A DNA stretch of 64,000 bases from assembly GCA_002295705.1 (NCBI GenBank), contig DBHP01000091.1:50112-114111 (forward strand), given 5' to 3'. The notes beneath the pieces were generated by a model. The model was not told the DNA's origin and ran no database searches. It saw nothing but the letters and a program-made list of their open reading frames with translations. Within the stretch, counting starts at the first letter, position 1; each line of letters opens with the position of its first letter. The position numbers and the translations under genes are program-made. Origin of the DNA: Candidatus Neomicrothrix sp. UBA825 (GTDB lineage Bacteria > Actinomycetota > Acidimicrobiia > Acidimicrobiales > UBA8592). Below, one piece after another: positions 46,854-56,146 of this stretch.

Positions 46854-47882
46854 CTAGATTTGAGTGGAGGTGAAGAGTACCCCTTTTAGTGAGTCAAACG
46901 CCTCTAATGATTTACCTGAGCCTAATGCAACAGCGTGTAGCGGGTTTGGCGAAACACATACCGGCATTCCAGTCTCGTGAGCTATACATTCGGGCATACC
47001 AGTTAGCAGTGCCCCGCCCCCAGCAAGCATAATTCCTTTTTCCATGATGTCTGCGGCTAGTTCGGGAGGTGTTACGTCCAGAGTCATCTTGACCGCGTCT
47101 AAAATTGCCGATAGTGGCTCTGCTATCGCTTCTCGAATTTCAGACGTTGATGTCACAATTGTTTTAGGCAACCCAGTTATCAGGTCCCTTCCTCGCACTT
47201 CGGCAAAAACTTCTTCAGTGGACCATGCACTAGCGAGTTTAATCTTGAGCTCTTCTGCTGTTCTGACTCCCAATGCAACGCTATATTCCTTCTTTATGAA
47301 CTGAATGATTGAATTATCAAGTTCATCTCCACCAACACGAACAGACTTATTCGCAACGACTCCTCCAAGGGAAATGACAGCTACTTCGGTTGTCCCACCG
47401 CCAATATCGACGATCATATTTCCACTCGGGTCCTGAACCTGCATACCGGAACCTATTGCTGCTGCCATTGGCTCTTCGATAATGTACGCAGGTTTCCTGG
47501 CTCCCGCAAACTCTGCTGCCTCTTGAACTGCTCGCTGCTCAACGCCAGTTATTCCAGAAGGAACACAAATAACCATTCGCGGTTTAGCAAGTCTACTCTG
47601 GTGGACCTTTTCAATAAAGTGTCGAAGCATTTGCTCACACATGTCAAAATCGGCAATAACTCCATCTCTGAGTGGTCGCGAAGCTTGGATATGGCTGGGA
47701 GTTCGCCCTATCATCCTTTTGGCATCAGATCCTACGGCCAGTGCAGACCCATCTCTAATATCTATCGCAACTACTGAAGGCTCGTTTAAAACAATTCCCT
47801 CGCCCCGAACATAGACCAAAGTGTTAGCTGTACCGAGGTCAACAGCCATGTCTCTGCCCATAACGCCAAGTATTGAAGCCAC
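46854..47882 (-). CDS. mreB: Rod shape-determining protein MreB
   Basis: This is a 342-residue bacterial actin. The phosphate and nucleotide loops are MAVDLGTANTLVY, VDIGGGTTEVAVIS and MLAGGGALLTGMP. The start is called as GTG 47882; ATG 47861 is an alternative that gives the usual MGRDMAVDLG N-terminus. It heads the mreBCD-mrdA-rodA operon. The 130 bases between it and ndk hold nothing else recognised. Confidence 0.95.
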   Translation of the reverse strand: MASILGVMGRDMAVDLGTANTLVYVRGEGIVLNEPSVVAIDIRDGSALAVGSDAKRMIGRTPSHIQASRPLRDGVIADFDMCEQMLRHFIEKVHQSRLAKPRMVICVPSGITGVEQRAVQEAAEFAGARKPAYIIEEPMAAAIGSGMQVQDPSGNMIVDIGGGTTEVAVISLGGVVANKSVRVGGDELDNSIIQFIKKEYSVALGVRTAEELKIKLASAWSTEEVFAEVRGRDLITGLPKTIVTSTSEIREAIAEPLSAILDAVKMTLDVTPPELAADIMEKGIMLAGGGALLTGMPECIAHETGMPVCVSPNPLHAVALGSGKSLEAFDSLKGVLFTSTQI

Positions 47883-48012
47883 TAGGAACCGCCCTGTTTC
47901 ATATGCCTATGCCTCTCCAAACTGTATTAAGTTACGAGCCTCTCTCCGCATATTTATTCTACGACTTCATTAGAAAAGTGCAATGCACCACCCAAAGTTC
48001 ACCGTATATTCT

Positions 48013-48414
48013 TTATCCGAAGAATATTTCGATTTCTCTCTTGGCAGATTCAGCTGAATCAGATCCGTGTACGAGGTTTTCAGTAAATAGAGCACTGAAG
48101 TCTCCACGAATTGTTCCAGGTTCTGCTTGGGCAGCATTGGTTGCACCCATCATTTTCCTAACGATTTCCCATGTATCTTCAGGCCCTTCAATGACCATTG
48201 CAACAGCGGGCGATCTCCCTATAAAATCTACTAAATCATTGTAGAAAGGCTTACCGATATGTTCCGCATAGTGCTTTTCCGCTAGCTCAGGACCAATTGT
48301 TAGCATTCGTAGTGCGACTATTTTGAGACCTTTTTTTTCAAATCGTGAGATGATCTCACCGACAAGACTTCGCTCGACGGCATCTGGTTTGCAAAGTACT
48401 AAAGTTTGTTTCAT
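48013..48414 (-). CDS. ndk: Nucleoside diphosphate kinase
   Basis: This enzyme balances NTP pools through a phospho-histidine. The 133 residues include TLVLCKPDAVERSLVGEII, the Kpn-loop region GATNAAQAEPGTIRGDF and the active-site His in VHGSDS. TAGGAT lies six bases before ATG 48414; it could be a -10 box or a Shine-Dalgarno. The gene lies 23 bases after folC, an actinobacterial neighbourhood. Confidence 0.96.
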   Translation of the reverse strand: MKQTLVLCKPDAVERSLVGEIISRFEKKGLKIVALRMLTIGPELAEKHYAEHIGKPFYNDLVDFIGRSPAVAMVIEGPEDTWEIVRKMMGATNAAQAEPGTIRGDFSALFTENLVHGSDSAESAKREIEIFFG

Positions 48415-48437
48415 GCGGAAATCCTATCGGAATGTTT

Positions 48438-49742
48438 TTACTTTTGTTTAGATTGAAATTTCTGATTAGCTTCTCGTAGAGCGCCTACCACGTACATAGA
48501 TCCTGTTCCGAAGATAACTCCATTACTGGAAGATACTTGAATTGCCTCCTTGAGTGCCTCTTCTGGGTTAGGGCAACTAATAGCCTTTGAGCAATATTTT
48601 GATGCTACCTTGGCTAAATCCTCAGAGGACATTGATCGAGGGCTAGAGGCTTCGGTGGTGAATATGCAGTCAAATTCGGTGGCATTGAGGTTTGATAACA
48701 TCCAATCCGCATCCTTTTCCTCTGTCATCCCTACTATTAGTGCTTTGGTGCCCTCTAAAGTGAAGCTGCTTTGAAGGGTTTGCGCCGCCGCTAAGGCTCC
48801 AGGAGGGTTATGTGCGCCGTCAAGAATAAGTAATGGTTCTGTCGAGACTACTTCGAATCTTCCTGGCAAAATAATATCTTGGAAAGAGTTCTCTACGATT
48901 GATGCGGGTATTTCTAACCCTAGGAATGCCGTTGCCCCCGCGAGAGCTATTGCTGCATTCTGTCCTTGATGGACGCCATGTTGAGATAAAAATATATTTT
49001 CATAAACGGCATCATTTATTTTTAGAGATAGGTGTCGTCCACCTATTGCCAGATCATTGTCAATACATGCAAAATCTATATCACGCCTCAGGATCTTTGT
49101 AGGTTGCTCTTGAAGAATCAGATACTCTAACTCGTCGTCGGTATCACCTAGGCAGACGACTGATCCGTCTTTGATGATGCCTGCCTTTTCCCATATGAGT
49201 TTTTTTCTCCAGCCCTCAGCACCATCTGTATGATCAAATCCGACGTTGGTAATTATGGCTACTTTAGCATCAGCGATATTTGTAGCGTCATAACGGCCGA
49301 GCATGCCGACTTCAATAACGGCGACGTCAACTGCATTATTAGCGAAACAAGAAAAGGCTGCAGCTGTCATTAACTCGAACCAGCTCGGAGTTATCTTGAG
49401 CATTGAGGTTGCCAGCTTTAAGTGACTGACTACTTCTGCAAACTCATCTTCAGATATTGGTTCAGTGTTTAGTTGTATTCTTTCAGTGATTGAGCTTACG
49501 TGCGGAGAGCAATAGGTCCCTACGTTTAATCCCATTGAGCTCAGTATCTTAGAAATTAAGGCAGATGTTGAACCCTTACCATTTGTCCCTGTTATATGAA
49601 TGCATGGAAAGTCCATTTGTGGACTTCCGATTGTCTGAGCCAGAAGGCGCATGTTGTCAAGTGCAGTATCATCAATCTTTTCCCTCGTTAGAGATCGGTT
49701 AATGTGACTACTAAGAAACTGTACGGATTCCTCAAAATTCAT
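48438..49742 (-). CDS. folC: Folylpolyglutamate synthase / dihydrofolate synthase
   Basis: This 434-residue Mur-ligase-fold enzyme adds glutamates to folates. The P-loop is ITGTNGKGSTSALI (about 47-60), followed by GTYCSPHVSSITERIQ, the FDHT motif and LDGAHNPPGA. The length fits. It starts 16 bases after clpX ends and has no obvious ribosome site, so it is probably coupled to clpX. Confidence 0.93.
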   Translation of the reverse strand: MNFEESVQFLSSHINRSLTREKIDDTALDNMRLLAQTIGSPQMDFPCIHITGTNGKGSTSALISKILSSMGLNVGTYCSPHVSSITERIQLNTEPISEDEFAEVVSHLKLATSMLKITPSWFELMTAAAFSCFANNAVDVAVIEVGMLGRYDATNIADAKVAIITNVGFDHTDGAEGWRKKLIWEKAGIIKDGSVVCLGDTDDELEYLILQEQPTKILRRDIDFACIDNDLAIGGRHLSLKINDAVYENIFLSQHGVHQGQNAAIALAGATAFLGLEIPASIVENSFQDIILPGRFEVVSTEPLLILDGAHNPPGALAAAQTLQSSFTLEGTKALIVGMTEEKDADWMLSNLNATEFDCIFTTEASSPRSMSSEDLAKVASKYCSKAISCPNPEEALKEAIQVSSSNGVIFGTGSMYVVGALREANQKFQSKQK

Positions 49743-49758
49743 AATCGCTGAGCAAGAA

Positions 49759-51015
49759 CTACGAAGCGGCTAAACCGCTCTCACCTCTTAATATTAATTT
49801 GGGTGGCTCAGTCTTCAAAACTACGTCCTCATTGACCACGCACGAAATGACGTCATCCCTGCCTGGAATCTCGTACATTACTTCGAGGAGGACCTCTTCA
49901 AGAATCGAACGAAGTCCTCTAGCTCCTATGCGGCGTTCAAGAGCGAGCGTAGCTATTGCTTCTAGAGCTTCGTCAGTAATTTCAAGATTTACATCCTCGA
50001 AACCAAATATTTTTTTGTATTGCTTGATTAAAGCATTTTTCGGTTCATTGAGAATTCTAACTAGTGCATCAGTCTCCAAGTTCCCGACTGCCCCGACAAC
50101 CGGTAGTCGCCCTATGAACTCCGGAATGAGCCCATATTTGACGAGATCCTCGGGTTGAACCTGAGCGTAGAGTGCAGTGAGGTCTTTATCATTAGCATTA
50201 CGGATATCGGCACCAAAACCTACTCCGCTACTCCCTATTCGGTTTTCAATGATCTCGTCAAGTCCCGCAAACGCTCCACCGCAAATGAAGAGAATGTTCT
50301 TCGTATCAATTTGTAAGAATTCCTGATGAGGGTGTTTCCTTCCGCCTTGTGGAGGAACTGAAGCTGAAGTTCCTTCAAGAATTTTTAAAAGCGCCTGTTG
50401 AACGCCTTCTCCTGATACGTCTCTTGTTATCGAAGGGTTTTCGCTTTTCCTGGAAACTTTATCTATTTCATCAATGTAGATGATTCCCATTTCAGCTTTC
50501 TTTACGTCTAAGTCAGCTGCTTGAATTAATTTCAGGAGAATGTTTTCAACATCTTCTCCAACGTAGCCTGCCTCCGTAAGCGCCGTAGCATCAGCGATTG
50601 CGAAAGGAACATTGAGCATTCTTGCGAGTGTTTCAGCCATTAAAGTCTTACCGCATCCGGTGGGCCCTATGAGCAAGATATTACTTTTAGAAAGTTCAAC
50701 CTCGTCGTCACTTTTCTCTCCCACCTGAACGCGTTTGTAATGGTTATAAACGGCTACGGAAAGTATTCTCTTTGCTTGTTCCTGCCCAATTATGTAATCA
50801 TCGAGAAAAGCGTTTATTTCCTCGGGTTTAGGAAGCTCATCAAACCCTAATTCCGATGGTTGGGAAAGCTCCTCATCAATTATTTCGTTACAGAGATCAA
50901 TACATTCATCGCAAATGTAGACACCGGGGCCAGCAATTAACTTCTTTACTTGTTTTTGCGATTTCCCACAAAATGAACATTTTAGCAACTCTGAGGTTTC
51001 CCCGAATTTCGCCAT
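49759..51015 (-). CDS. clpX: ATP-dependent Clp protease ATP-binding subunit ClpX
   Basis: This is an AAA+ unfoldase of 418 residues. The N-terminal C4 zinc finger (CSFCGK ... CDECIDLC, about 13-42) is followed by Walker A GPTGCGKT, Walker [10 protein letters not shown] and the pore loop GYVGED. The ClpP-docking loop reads VGF (in SSGVGFGAD) where IGF or LGF is usual, so docking capacity appears retained. AAGGGGGGAAAT precedes ATG 51015. It follows clpP by 21 bases. Confidence 0.96.
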   Translation of the reverse strand: MAKFGETSELLKCSFCGKSQKQVKKLIAGPGVYICDECIDLCNEIIDEELSQPSELGFDELPKPEEINAFLDDYIIGQEQAKRILSVAVYNHYKRVQVGEKSDDEVELSKSNILLIGPTGCGKTLMAETLARMLNVPFAIADATALTEAGYVGEDVENILLKLIQAADLDVKKAEMGIIYIDEIDKVSRKSENPSITRDVSGEGVQQALLKILEGTSASVPPQGGRKHPHQEFLQIDTKNILFICGGAFAGLDEIIENRIGSSGVGFGADIRNANDKDLTALYAQVQPEDLVKYGLIPEFIGRLPVVGAVGNLETDALVRILNEPKNALIKQYKKIFGFEDVNLEITDEALEAIATLALERRIGARGLRSILEEVLLEVMYEIPGRDDVISCVVNEDVVLKTEPPKLILRGESGLAAS

Positions 51016-51036
51016 TTCATTTCCCCCCTTCGATTA

Positions 51037-51672
51037 TTAGACGGCAGATATTGGGCCGGCGTTGTCAACATTTGGTCGTGAGTTAATTACCTCATCAATT
51101 ATTCCATACTCTTTGGCTTCGTACGCGTCCATAATATTATCTCGGTCAGTATCAAGGCGGATTTGCTCAACTGTCTGCCCAGTGTGAGTTGCAAGCACTT
51201 CTTCTAGCTGGTTCTTTAGTCTTTGAATTTCTCTTGATGCAATCTCCAGATCAGAGACTTGCCCCTGAGCACCCGCATATGGCTGATGAATGAGGATTCG
51301 TGAATGCGGCAACGCTAGCCTTTTCCCTGGAGTCCCGGCTGCCAGGAGTACAGCAGCAGCAGCTACGGCTTGCCCGTAACATATTGTGGCCACTTGAGGT
51401 TTGATGTAAGACATAGTGTCGTAGATGGCAAATACGGAGTTGATGTTACCGCCAGGAGAATTGATGTAAAGACTTATATCTTTATCCGGATTCTCTGACT
51501 CAAGGTGGAGCAGTTGAGCACAAACTAAATTTGCAATTCCATCATCAATTGGTGTTCCGATGAAAATAATGTTCTCTTTCAGAAGCTTTGAATAAAGGTC
51601 GTATCCCCTCTCTCCTCTATTAGTTTGTTCAACAACAGTCGGGACTAGGTAGTTAGTTGGTCCATCAATCAT
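51037..51672 (-). CDS. clpP: ClpP-like subunit with catalytic Ser replaced by Ala
   Basis: This is the Clp protease core subunit by family. The start is taken at ATG 51672 (211 residues), overlapping the tig stop as ATGATTGA; the frame is open to 51726. The nucleophile motif reads [11 protein letters not shown] where ClpP proteins have GQAASxxxxLL, so Ala104 replaces the catalytic serine. His129 (IHQP) and Asp178 (TDRD) are kept at 25 and 49 residues further on, the exact E. coli spacing. The GQVSDLEI region resembles actinobacterial ClpP2. The protein is predicted to be inactive alone, ClpR-like, while still able to form rings and bind ClpX. No second clpP is adjacent. Confidence 0.93.
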   Translation of the reverse strand: MIDGPTNYLVPTVVEQTNRGERGYDLYSKLLKENIIFIGTPIDDGIANLVCAQLLHLESENPDKDISLYINSPGGNINSVFAIYDTMSYIKPQVATICYGQAVAAAAVLLAAGTPGKRLALPHSRILIHQPYAGAQGQVSDLEIASREIQRLKNQLEEVLATHTGQTVEQIRLDTDRDNIMDAYEAKEYGIIDEVINSRPNVDNAGPISAV

Positions 51673-53158
51673 CTGACTCACTTGATTCTTCTTCCTTGGG
51701 TTCGGGGTCATCGGGGTTACTTCCATTTTGACTCAATTCGGGTGCATTTTCTGTGTTTTCAACGAAGATTTCTTCTTTATCAATTTCGTTTCCATCTTCG
51801 TCCTCTATTTTAACTGAATCCTCAACGAGTTTTAAGGCTTTTTGCTTGAGTAAATCTGCTTTCAGGATTCGGATTTGACCATTCTCTTGCAAAGAGTTGG
51901 TCAAGTTCTCCTTCTCCGTTTTAATACGCGAAGATAACTGCGCATCTATCTCTTCCGATGTCATTTCTAGGGAATAATCAATTTCTTCAGCTTGTATTGC
52001 TGCTTGAAGCGCATATTGTTTGGCAACATTTTCGATTTCGTTTTCTATGTCGCTTTCAGTGACTTCAATTGATTCGGCTACTGCAACTGCCCGCAATGCG
52101 AGGTCGGTTCTCACTGCTTGTTCTGATGGCTCCCTTAGGTTCGCAACGATGTCCTCTATAGATTGGTTTGTCGCTTGAAGAAATTGCTCAAACTGCATCC
52201 CTTGCTGCGCCATGCGCATTGCCATGTCCTGAACTTGCTGCTGGATTTGTTCTTGTATTAGGGGTTCCGGTATCTCTTCAGTAACCAGCTCAGATATTGC
52301 CTCAAGTATTTTGGAAGTTACCTGTCCGGGTAGTTGATTCCGTTTCATCTCTTCCATGCGTTCTCTGGTATCAGCCACAAGCAAGTCGACTGTCTCAAAT
52401 TCAGATAGCTCTGCAACTAATTCATCAGTTAATTCAGGGAGAGTCTTCTCTTCAACGCTTAGAATTTTTGCCACGAAACCTAACTCAGCGTCCTCCTCGG
52501 AGGGGTGCGGTCCTCCAAATTCAATTTCTTGACCAATTTCAGCACCCTCCAGGGAAGCATTAATTTCTTCAATAATAAATGAAGATCCAATTTCAAACAC
52601 AAATCCTTCGGCTGTCAGAGTCTCTTCTGGTTCACCATTGATAGCTCCTGATAAATCCATAGTTATGAAGTCACCAGTAGTAGCCGGTCGACCAACTTCG
52701 TTCCGCTCGGAAGCTTGCTCCAGCAACCTATTTACGCTTTCGTCTATTTCTTCTTGAGTTACATGTGGACTAGGCACTCTTATTTCTAAGTTTTTGTATC
52801 CTTGAATCTCTAAAGTTGGTCTAACTTCAACAGTCGCTTCAAAAACCGCAGGTCCGGATTCTTGCCCTTCGATGAGTTCAAGTTGAGGTTGCGCTATGAC
52901 ATCTAGTTCGTGTTCATTGACCGCTTGAAAGTAGACTTCGCCGACGATGTCATTGAGAGCTTCACTTCTAGCGTATTCTTTTCCAAATTTAGCTTCAAGC
53001 ACTTTTCTTGGTGCTTTGCCTTGACGGAAGCCAGGAAGTTTTACTTCTTTCGATATTTTTTTGAAAGCTTCATCTATTGCAACATCGATAACGTCCTCGG
53101 GCACCTCAATGTTAACTTTCACCTTGTTATCTTCTAAATTTTTTACCGAACTATTCAC
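51665..53158 (-). CDS. tig: Trigger factor
   Basis: This ribosome-associated chaperone and prolyl isomerase has 497 residues from GTG 53158, chosen because the protein then starts like other trigger factors ([18 protein letters not shown]); the frame is open 12 codons upstream. The ribosome-binding motif is [13 protein letters not shown]. The PPIase domain (about 150-235) includes [10 protein letters not shown], and a long helical C-terminal domain follows. The tail is very acidic. It is first in the tig-clpP-clpX run. Confidence 0.93.
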   Translation of the reverse strand: MNSSVKNLEDNKVKVNIEVPEDVIDVAIDEAFKKISKEVKLPGFRQGKAPRKVLEAKFGKEYARSEALNDIVGEVYFQAVNEHELDVIAQPQLELIEGQESGPAVFEATVEVRPTLEIQGYKNLEIRVPSPHVTQEEIDESVNRLLEQASERNEVGRPATTGDFITMDLSGAINGEPEETLTAEGFVFEIGSSFIIEEINASLEGAEIGQEIEFGGPHPSEEDAELGFVAKILSVEEKTLPELTDELVAELSEFETVDLLVADTRERMEEMKRNQLPGQVTSKILEAISELVTEEIPEPLIQEQIQQQVQDMAMRMAQQGMQFEQFLQATNQSIEDIVANLREPSEQAVRTDLALRAVAVAESIEVTESDIENEIENVAKQYALQAAIQAEEIDYSLEMTSEEIDAQLSSRIKTEKENLTNSLQENGQIRILKADLLKQKALKLVEDSVKIEDEDGNEIDKEEIFVENTENAPELSQNGSNPDDPEPKEEESSESDD

Positions 53159-53264
53159 AGACCGAAAGTGTATCCGCTTGTTTGGTGCTCTCATCCAAGT
53201 GCAGGGTGATTTCTAAATCTTCTTTCTATCAAAAATCATAAAAACCCGATAGCATCGTAAATCT

Positions 53265-53336
53265 GCGGGTGTAGTTCAACGGCTAGAACCTCAGCCTTCC
53301 AAGCTGATGATGGGAGTTCGATTCTCCTCACCCGCT
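53265..53336 (+). tRNA. tRNA-Gly (anticodon TCC)
   Basis: The 72-base cloverleaf has acceptor GCGGGTG/CACCCGC, D-arm AGTTCAACGGCTAGAAC, anticodon stem TCAGC/GCTGA with loop CTTCCAA giving TCC, and T-arm GGAGTTCGATTCTCC. The discriminator is T; CCA is not encoded. It lies between tig and the uridine kinase gene. Confidence 0.95.
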
Positions 53337-53374
53337 CTGACGTAATATTGTGGACAGGAGCGAAAGAGGTCCAA

Positions 53375-53995
53375 TTGTCATCAATATTTGTAGGGATAGC
53401 GGGCGGTAGTTGCTCAGGGAAAACAACTTTGGTCAAAAGTATTGAAGAGAACCTGAGTTTTTCTGTAGCAAGGTTGGCTTTTGATAGCTACTACTGTGAT
53501 CAAGGCCATCTTCCGATTAAAGAGCGTGCCTTGGTTAATTACGACCACCCCGACTCACTTGACGTTGATCTGTTTATAGACGATCTTCGAATGCTGCGAA
53601 GAGGATTTGATATTTCGTCACCCGTCTACGATTTTGCAACACACACTCGAAGCGACAAAGTTGCTGACATATCACCGACTGAAGTTATTCTTTTTGACGG
53701 TATTCTTCTTCTCGCTTTCTCTGAAATTTCTGATTTGCTGGATCTTAAGATCTTTGTTTCAGCCCCTGAAAATACCCGTTTAGAACGTCGTATATTACGG
53801 GATGTAGCAGAAAGAGGAAGAACAGCCGAACAGGCGCATACGCAATTCCTAAAAACAGTCCAGCCTATGCACGCTCAATTTGTTGAGCCTTCAAAGAAGA
53901 ATGCAGATCTTATCCTTGACGGCGAGGGGGATATCAACGAGATGGCGAAAACTGTTGAAAACCAAATTGATTTTTTATTACTTGGCAGTGACTAA
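53375..53995 (+). CDS. udk: Uridine kinase-like P-loop kinase
   Basis: This enzyme phosphorylates uridine/cytidine in pyrimidine salvage. The start is taken at TTG 53375 (206 residues), with AAAGAGG just before it; a TTG at 53348 is the alternative. The P-loop GIAGGSCSGKTT spans residues 7-18. The nucleoside-binding region includes FDSYYCDQGHLP and NYDHPDSLDVDLF, and the lid region ERRILRDVAERGR. The length fits Udk. The TAA stop overlaps the convergent acyltransferase stop by four bases. Confidence 0.87.
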   Translation: MSSIFVGIAGGSCSGKTTLVKSIEENLSFSVARLAFDSYYCDQGHLPIKERALVNYDHPDSLDVDLFIDDLRMLRRGFDISSPVYDFATHTRSDKVADISPTEVILFDGILLLAFSEISDLLDLKIFVSAPENTRLERRILRDVAERGRTAEQAHTQFLKTVQPMHAQFVEPSKKNADLILDGEGDINEMAKTVENQIDFLLLGSD

Positions 53996-56106
53996 CTCCT
54001 ACTTTCGTTGAGCACAGATTCGCCACCCAGTGAAGTGATAATTGCGTCAACATAGTACCTTGCCCCGAGAGGCATCGTATGAACCCCGTCGCGCGAAAAG
54101 TACTCAGGTTTATTGTTTGAAAGCGAATACCAATCAAGAAGCTCGGTATTCTCAAATCTGACAACAGCCTCACTCAACAAATCGTTCACTTTATTCTCCC
54201 ATCGCCTCGGAACGCGTACATTTATCAAAAGGACTTTTCTGGCGTCCCGAAGTAATTCAAGGGATTCATTAACTATGCTCTCATCTATTACCCCGTTATT
54301 CCCTAGGTGTATAACTACGATTTCACCTACTTCGTTCTGCTTATCAAGATCTCGGACAATCCCACGCAATTCGTACCATTGGCGATTCTTAGCTGCAGAA
54401 ACTGTTACTTGGTCAGAAATAGTTGAAATGTCCTGACGAAATGCTTCTTCAACGCCATCATTCCCGACATCTGTGAGCGCTCCAAGCATGACCGAGTCTC
54501 CAATGAAGGTAATACGGTCAAAGTAGATCGAAACTGCGTAAGAGGTGATATTCATTAATTCTTGCCACACTTCTGGATTGGCGACCAATGCGTCTTGGAA
54601 CTCAGCTAAATCAAACGTCAGGTCGTCAAAGTTAATTTGATTTATAGTCTGGCCATCGACTGCGTCATCCAGAACTAGAAGTGGCTTTTCTTCAGCCGGA
54701 GTAGTTTGAGGTTGTGGAGTAATTTGTGGTGCTGGGCTTGGAGTTGGCGTCATCGGGGTTGACACAGAATTATCTTTTTTGGCTATATCTATTGCTTCAT
54801 CAGAGTTCTCATCTGCTGCCACATCAACAGTTTCAAATTGCTGAATGCTCCTATCGGCCTGAACACCTTGGAGGATCATGATGCTCGCCAATATTCCCAA
54901 AGCCGAAAGCGCAAATTTAGGAAGTGATGACTTTAGCTCTTTAATTCTTTTAACTTTTGCTAGCTCCCTCATCATTCTTCGTTCCCGAATTGGACGTTCT
55001 ACACATTGGTAACTTATCTCCACGAGCACGAGGGTTACGAACATTCTGACAGCGAAAAGCTCCCATCCGTTAATATCCACATCGACGCGCTCTCTCGTGA
55101 GTTGAAATACGGGCCAATGCCAAAGGTACAAACCATATGACCGCTTCCCTATCCAAACAAACGGAGCTAATCCAAGTATTGAGTTAAGATACGAGTTCGG
55201 GATTACTACGCAGGCTATAACGATCGCAGTTACGGTTGAAGTTATCAGGAATCCTCCACGGAATAATTGATCTGCATCCGGCATGAGTAACGTGTAATGC
55301 ATATTTGCCCAAACGAGGATACCTATTGCTGCAATACCAACAAGAAAAGAAGCATCCTTGCCTTTAGGGAATAGTTTTGATTTCTCAACGCTCCAAGGCC
55401 GCCAAATATAGGCAAGTAATGCCCCGATTAATAACCCTGAAGCTCTGGTGTCAGTTCCGTAATACACTCTAAGAGGGTCTTCAAAGGGCTGGTACATAGT
55501 CCACATCAGAAAAGCTGAACTCGTTATGCCTAAAATAAGCAGTGATATGGTTACTTTTCGGTTTATGTGCTTTTGGAGGCAGAGCAGAAGAACAGGCCAA
55601 AGCAAATAAAACTGTTCCTCGACTGCTAGGGACCAAAGATGGTGAAAGAAGTTCTTGCGCTCAAAAACGTCAGTGTAAGAAATCTCTTGAAAAATACCGA
55701 ACCAGTTATATACATAACCTAAAGTCGAAAGCACCTCTCCTTTAGTGGGAACGACATCTTCGGCCATTGAATAGGCAAAGGCAACTGACCCTCCTATGTA
55801 AAGAAATAACGCAGGAAGCAACCTCCTAGCTCGCCTTACCCAGAATTGCCGAAGGTTGATGCCACGATTTAAATTGAACTCCTCGAGGAGCAAGGCAGTG
55901 ATTAAATAGCCGCTGATGACGAAAAAGATTTCGACACCCAGGAAGCCACCCGGAACACTTTCTATTTCGGAATGATATGCAATCACTGCCACCACAGCGA
56001 GCGCTCGTAAACCGTCCAACCCAGGCATGTAAGGAAGTCCGGCGGTATTGCGATTTTTATCAGCGAATGTCTTTGAATCTCTACTTGTCTTAGAATTGGA
56101 ATTCAT
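53992..56106 (-). CDS. Membrane acyltransferase (OafA/YrhL type) with C-terminal SGNH-like domain
   Basis: The 704-residue protein carries an acyltransferase-3 domain (about 25-380) with ten or more helices: PGLDGLRALAVVAVIAYH at its start and GGFLGVEIFFVISGYLI. A Pro/Thr-rich linker (about 440-475) leads to an extracytoplasmic SGNH-hydrolase-like domain (GDSVMLG, HLGNNG and the closing DGVHTMPLGA). Proteins of this layout O-acetylate peptidoglycan or surface glycans; the target is unknown. TAATCT lies eight bases before ATG 56106. It is convergent with udk. Confidence 0.88.
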   Translation of the reverse strand: MNSNSKTSRDSKTFADKNRNTAGLPYMPGLDGLRALAVVAVIAYHSEIESVPGGFLGVEIFFVISGYLITALLLEEFNLNRGINLRQFWVRRARRLLPALFLYIGGSVAFAYSMAEDVVPTKGEVLSTLGYVYNWFGIFQEISYTDVFERKNFFHHLWSLAVEEQFYLLWPVLLLCLQKHINRKVTISLLILGITSSAFLMWTMYQPFEDPLRVYYGTDTRASGLLIGALLAYIWRPWSVEKSKLFPKGKDASFLVGIAAIGILVWANMHYTLLMPDADQLFRGGFLITSTVTAIVIACVVIPNSYLNSILGLAPFVWIGKRSYGLYLWHWPVFQLTRERVDVDINGWELFAVRMFVTLVLVEISYQCVERPIRERRMMRELAKVKRIKELKSSLPKFALSALGILASIMILQGVQADRSIQQFETVDVAADENSDEAIDIAKKDNSVSTPMTPTPSPAPQITPQPQTTPAEEKPLLVLDDAVDGQTINQINFDDLTFDLAEFQDALVANPEVWQELMNITSYAVSIYFDRITFIGDSVMLGALTDVGNDGVEEAFRQDISTISDQVTVSAAKNRQWYELRGIVRDLDKQNEVGEIVVIHLGNNGVIDESIVNESLELLRDARKVLLINVRVPRRWENKVNDLLSEAVVRFENTELLDWYSLSNNKPEYFSRDGVHTMPLGARYYVDAIITSLGGESVLNESRS

Positions 56107-56146
56107 TACATTTCAGATTAGTGCGATGTGTAAAGATCTTGCTTTA

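Noticed and set aside
53236..53436. Minus-strand open frame across tRNA-Gly
   Set aside because: It overlaps the tRNA and the uridine kinase start and has no family resemblance.
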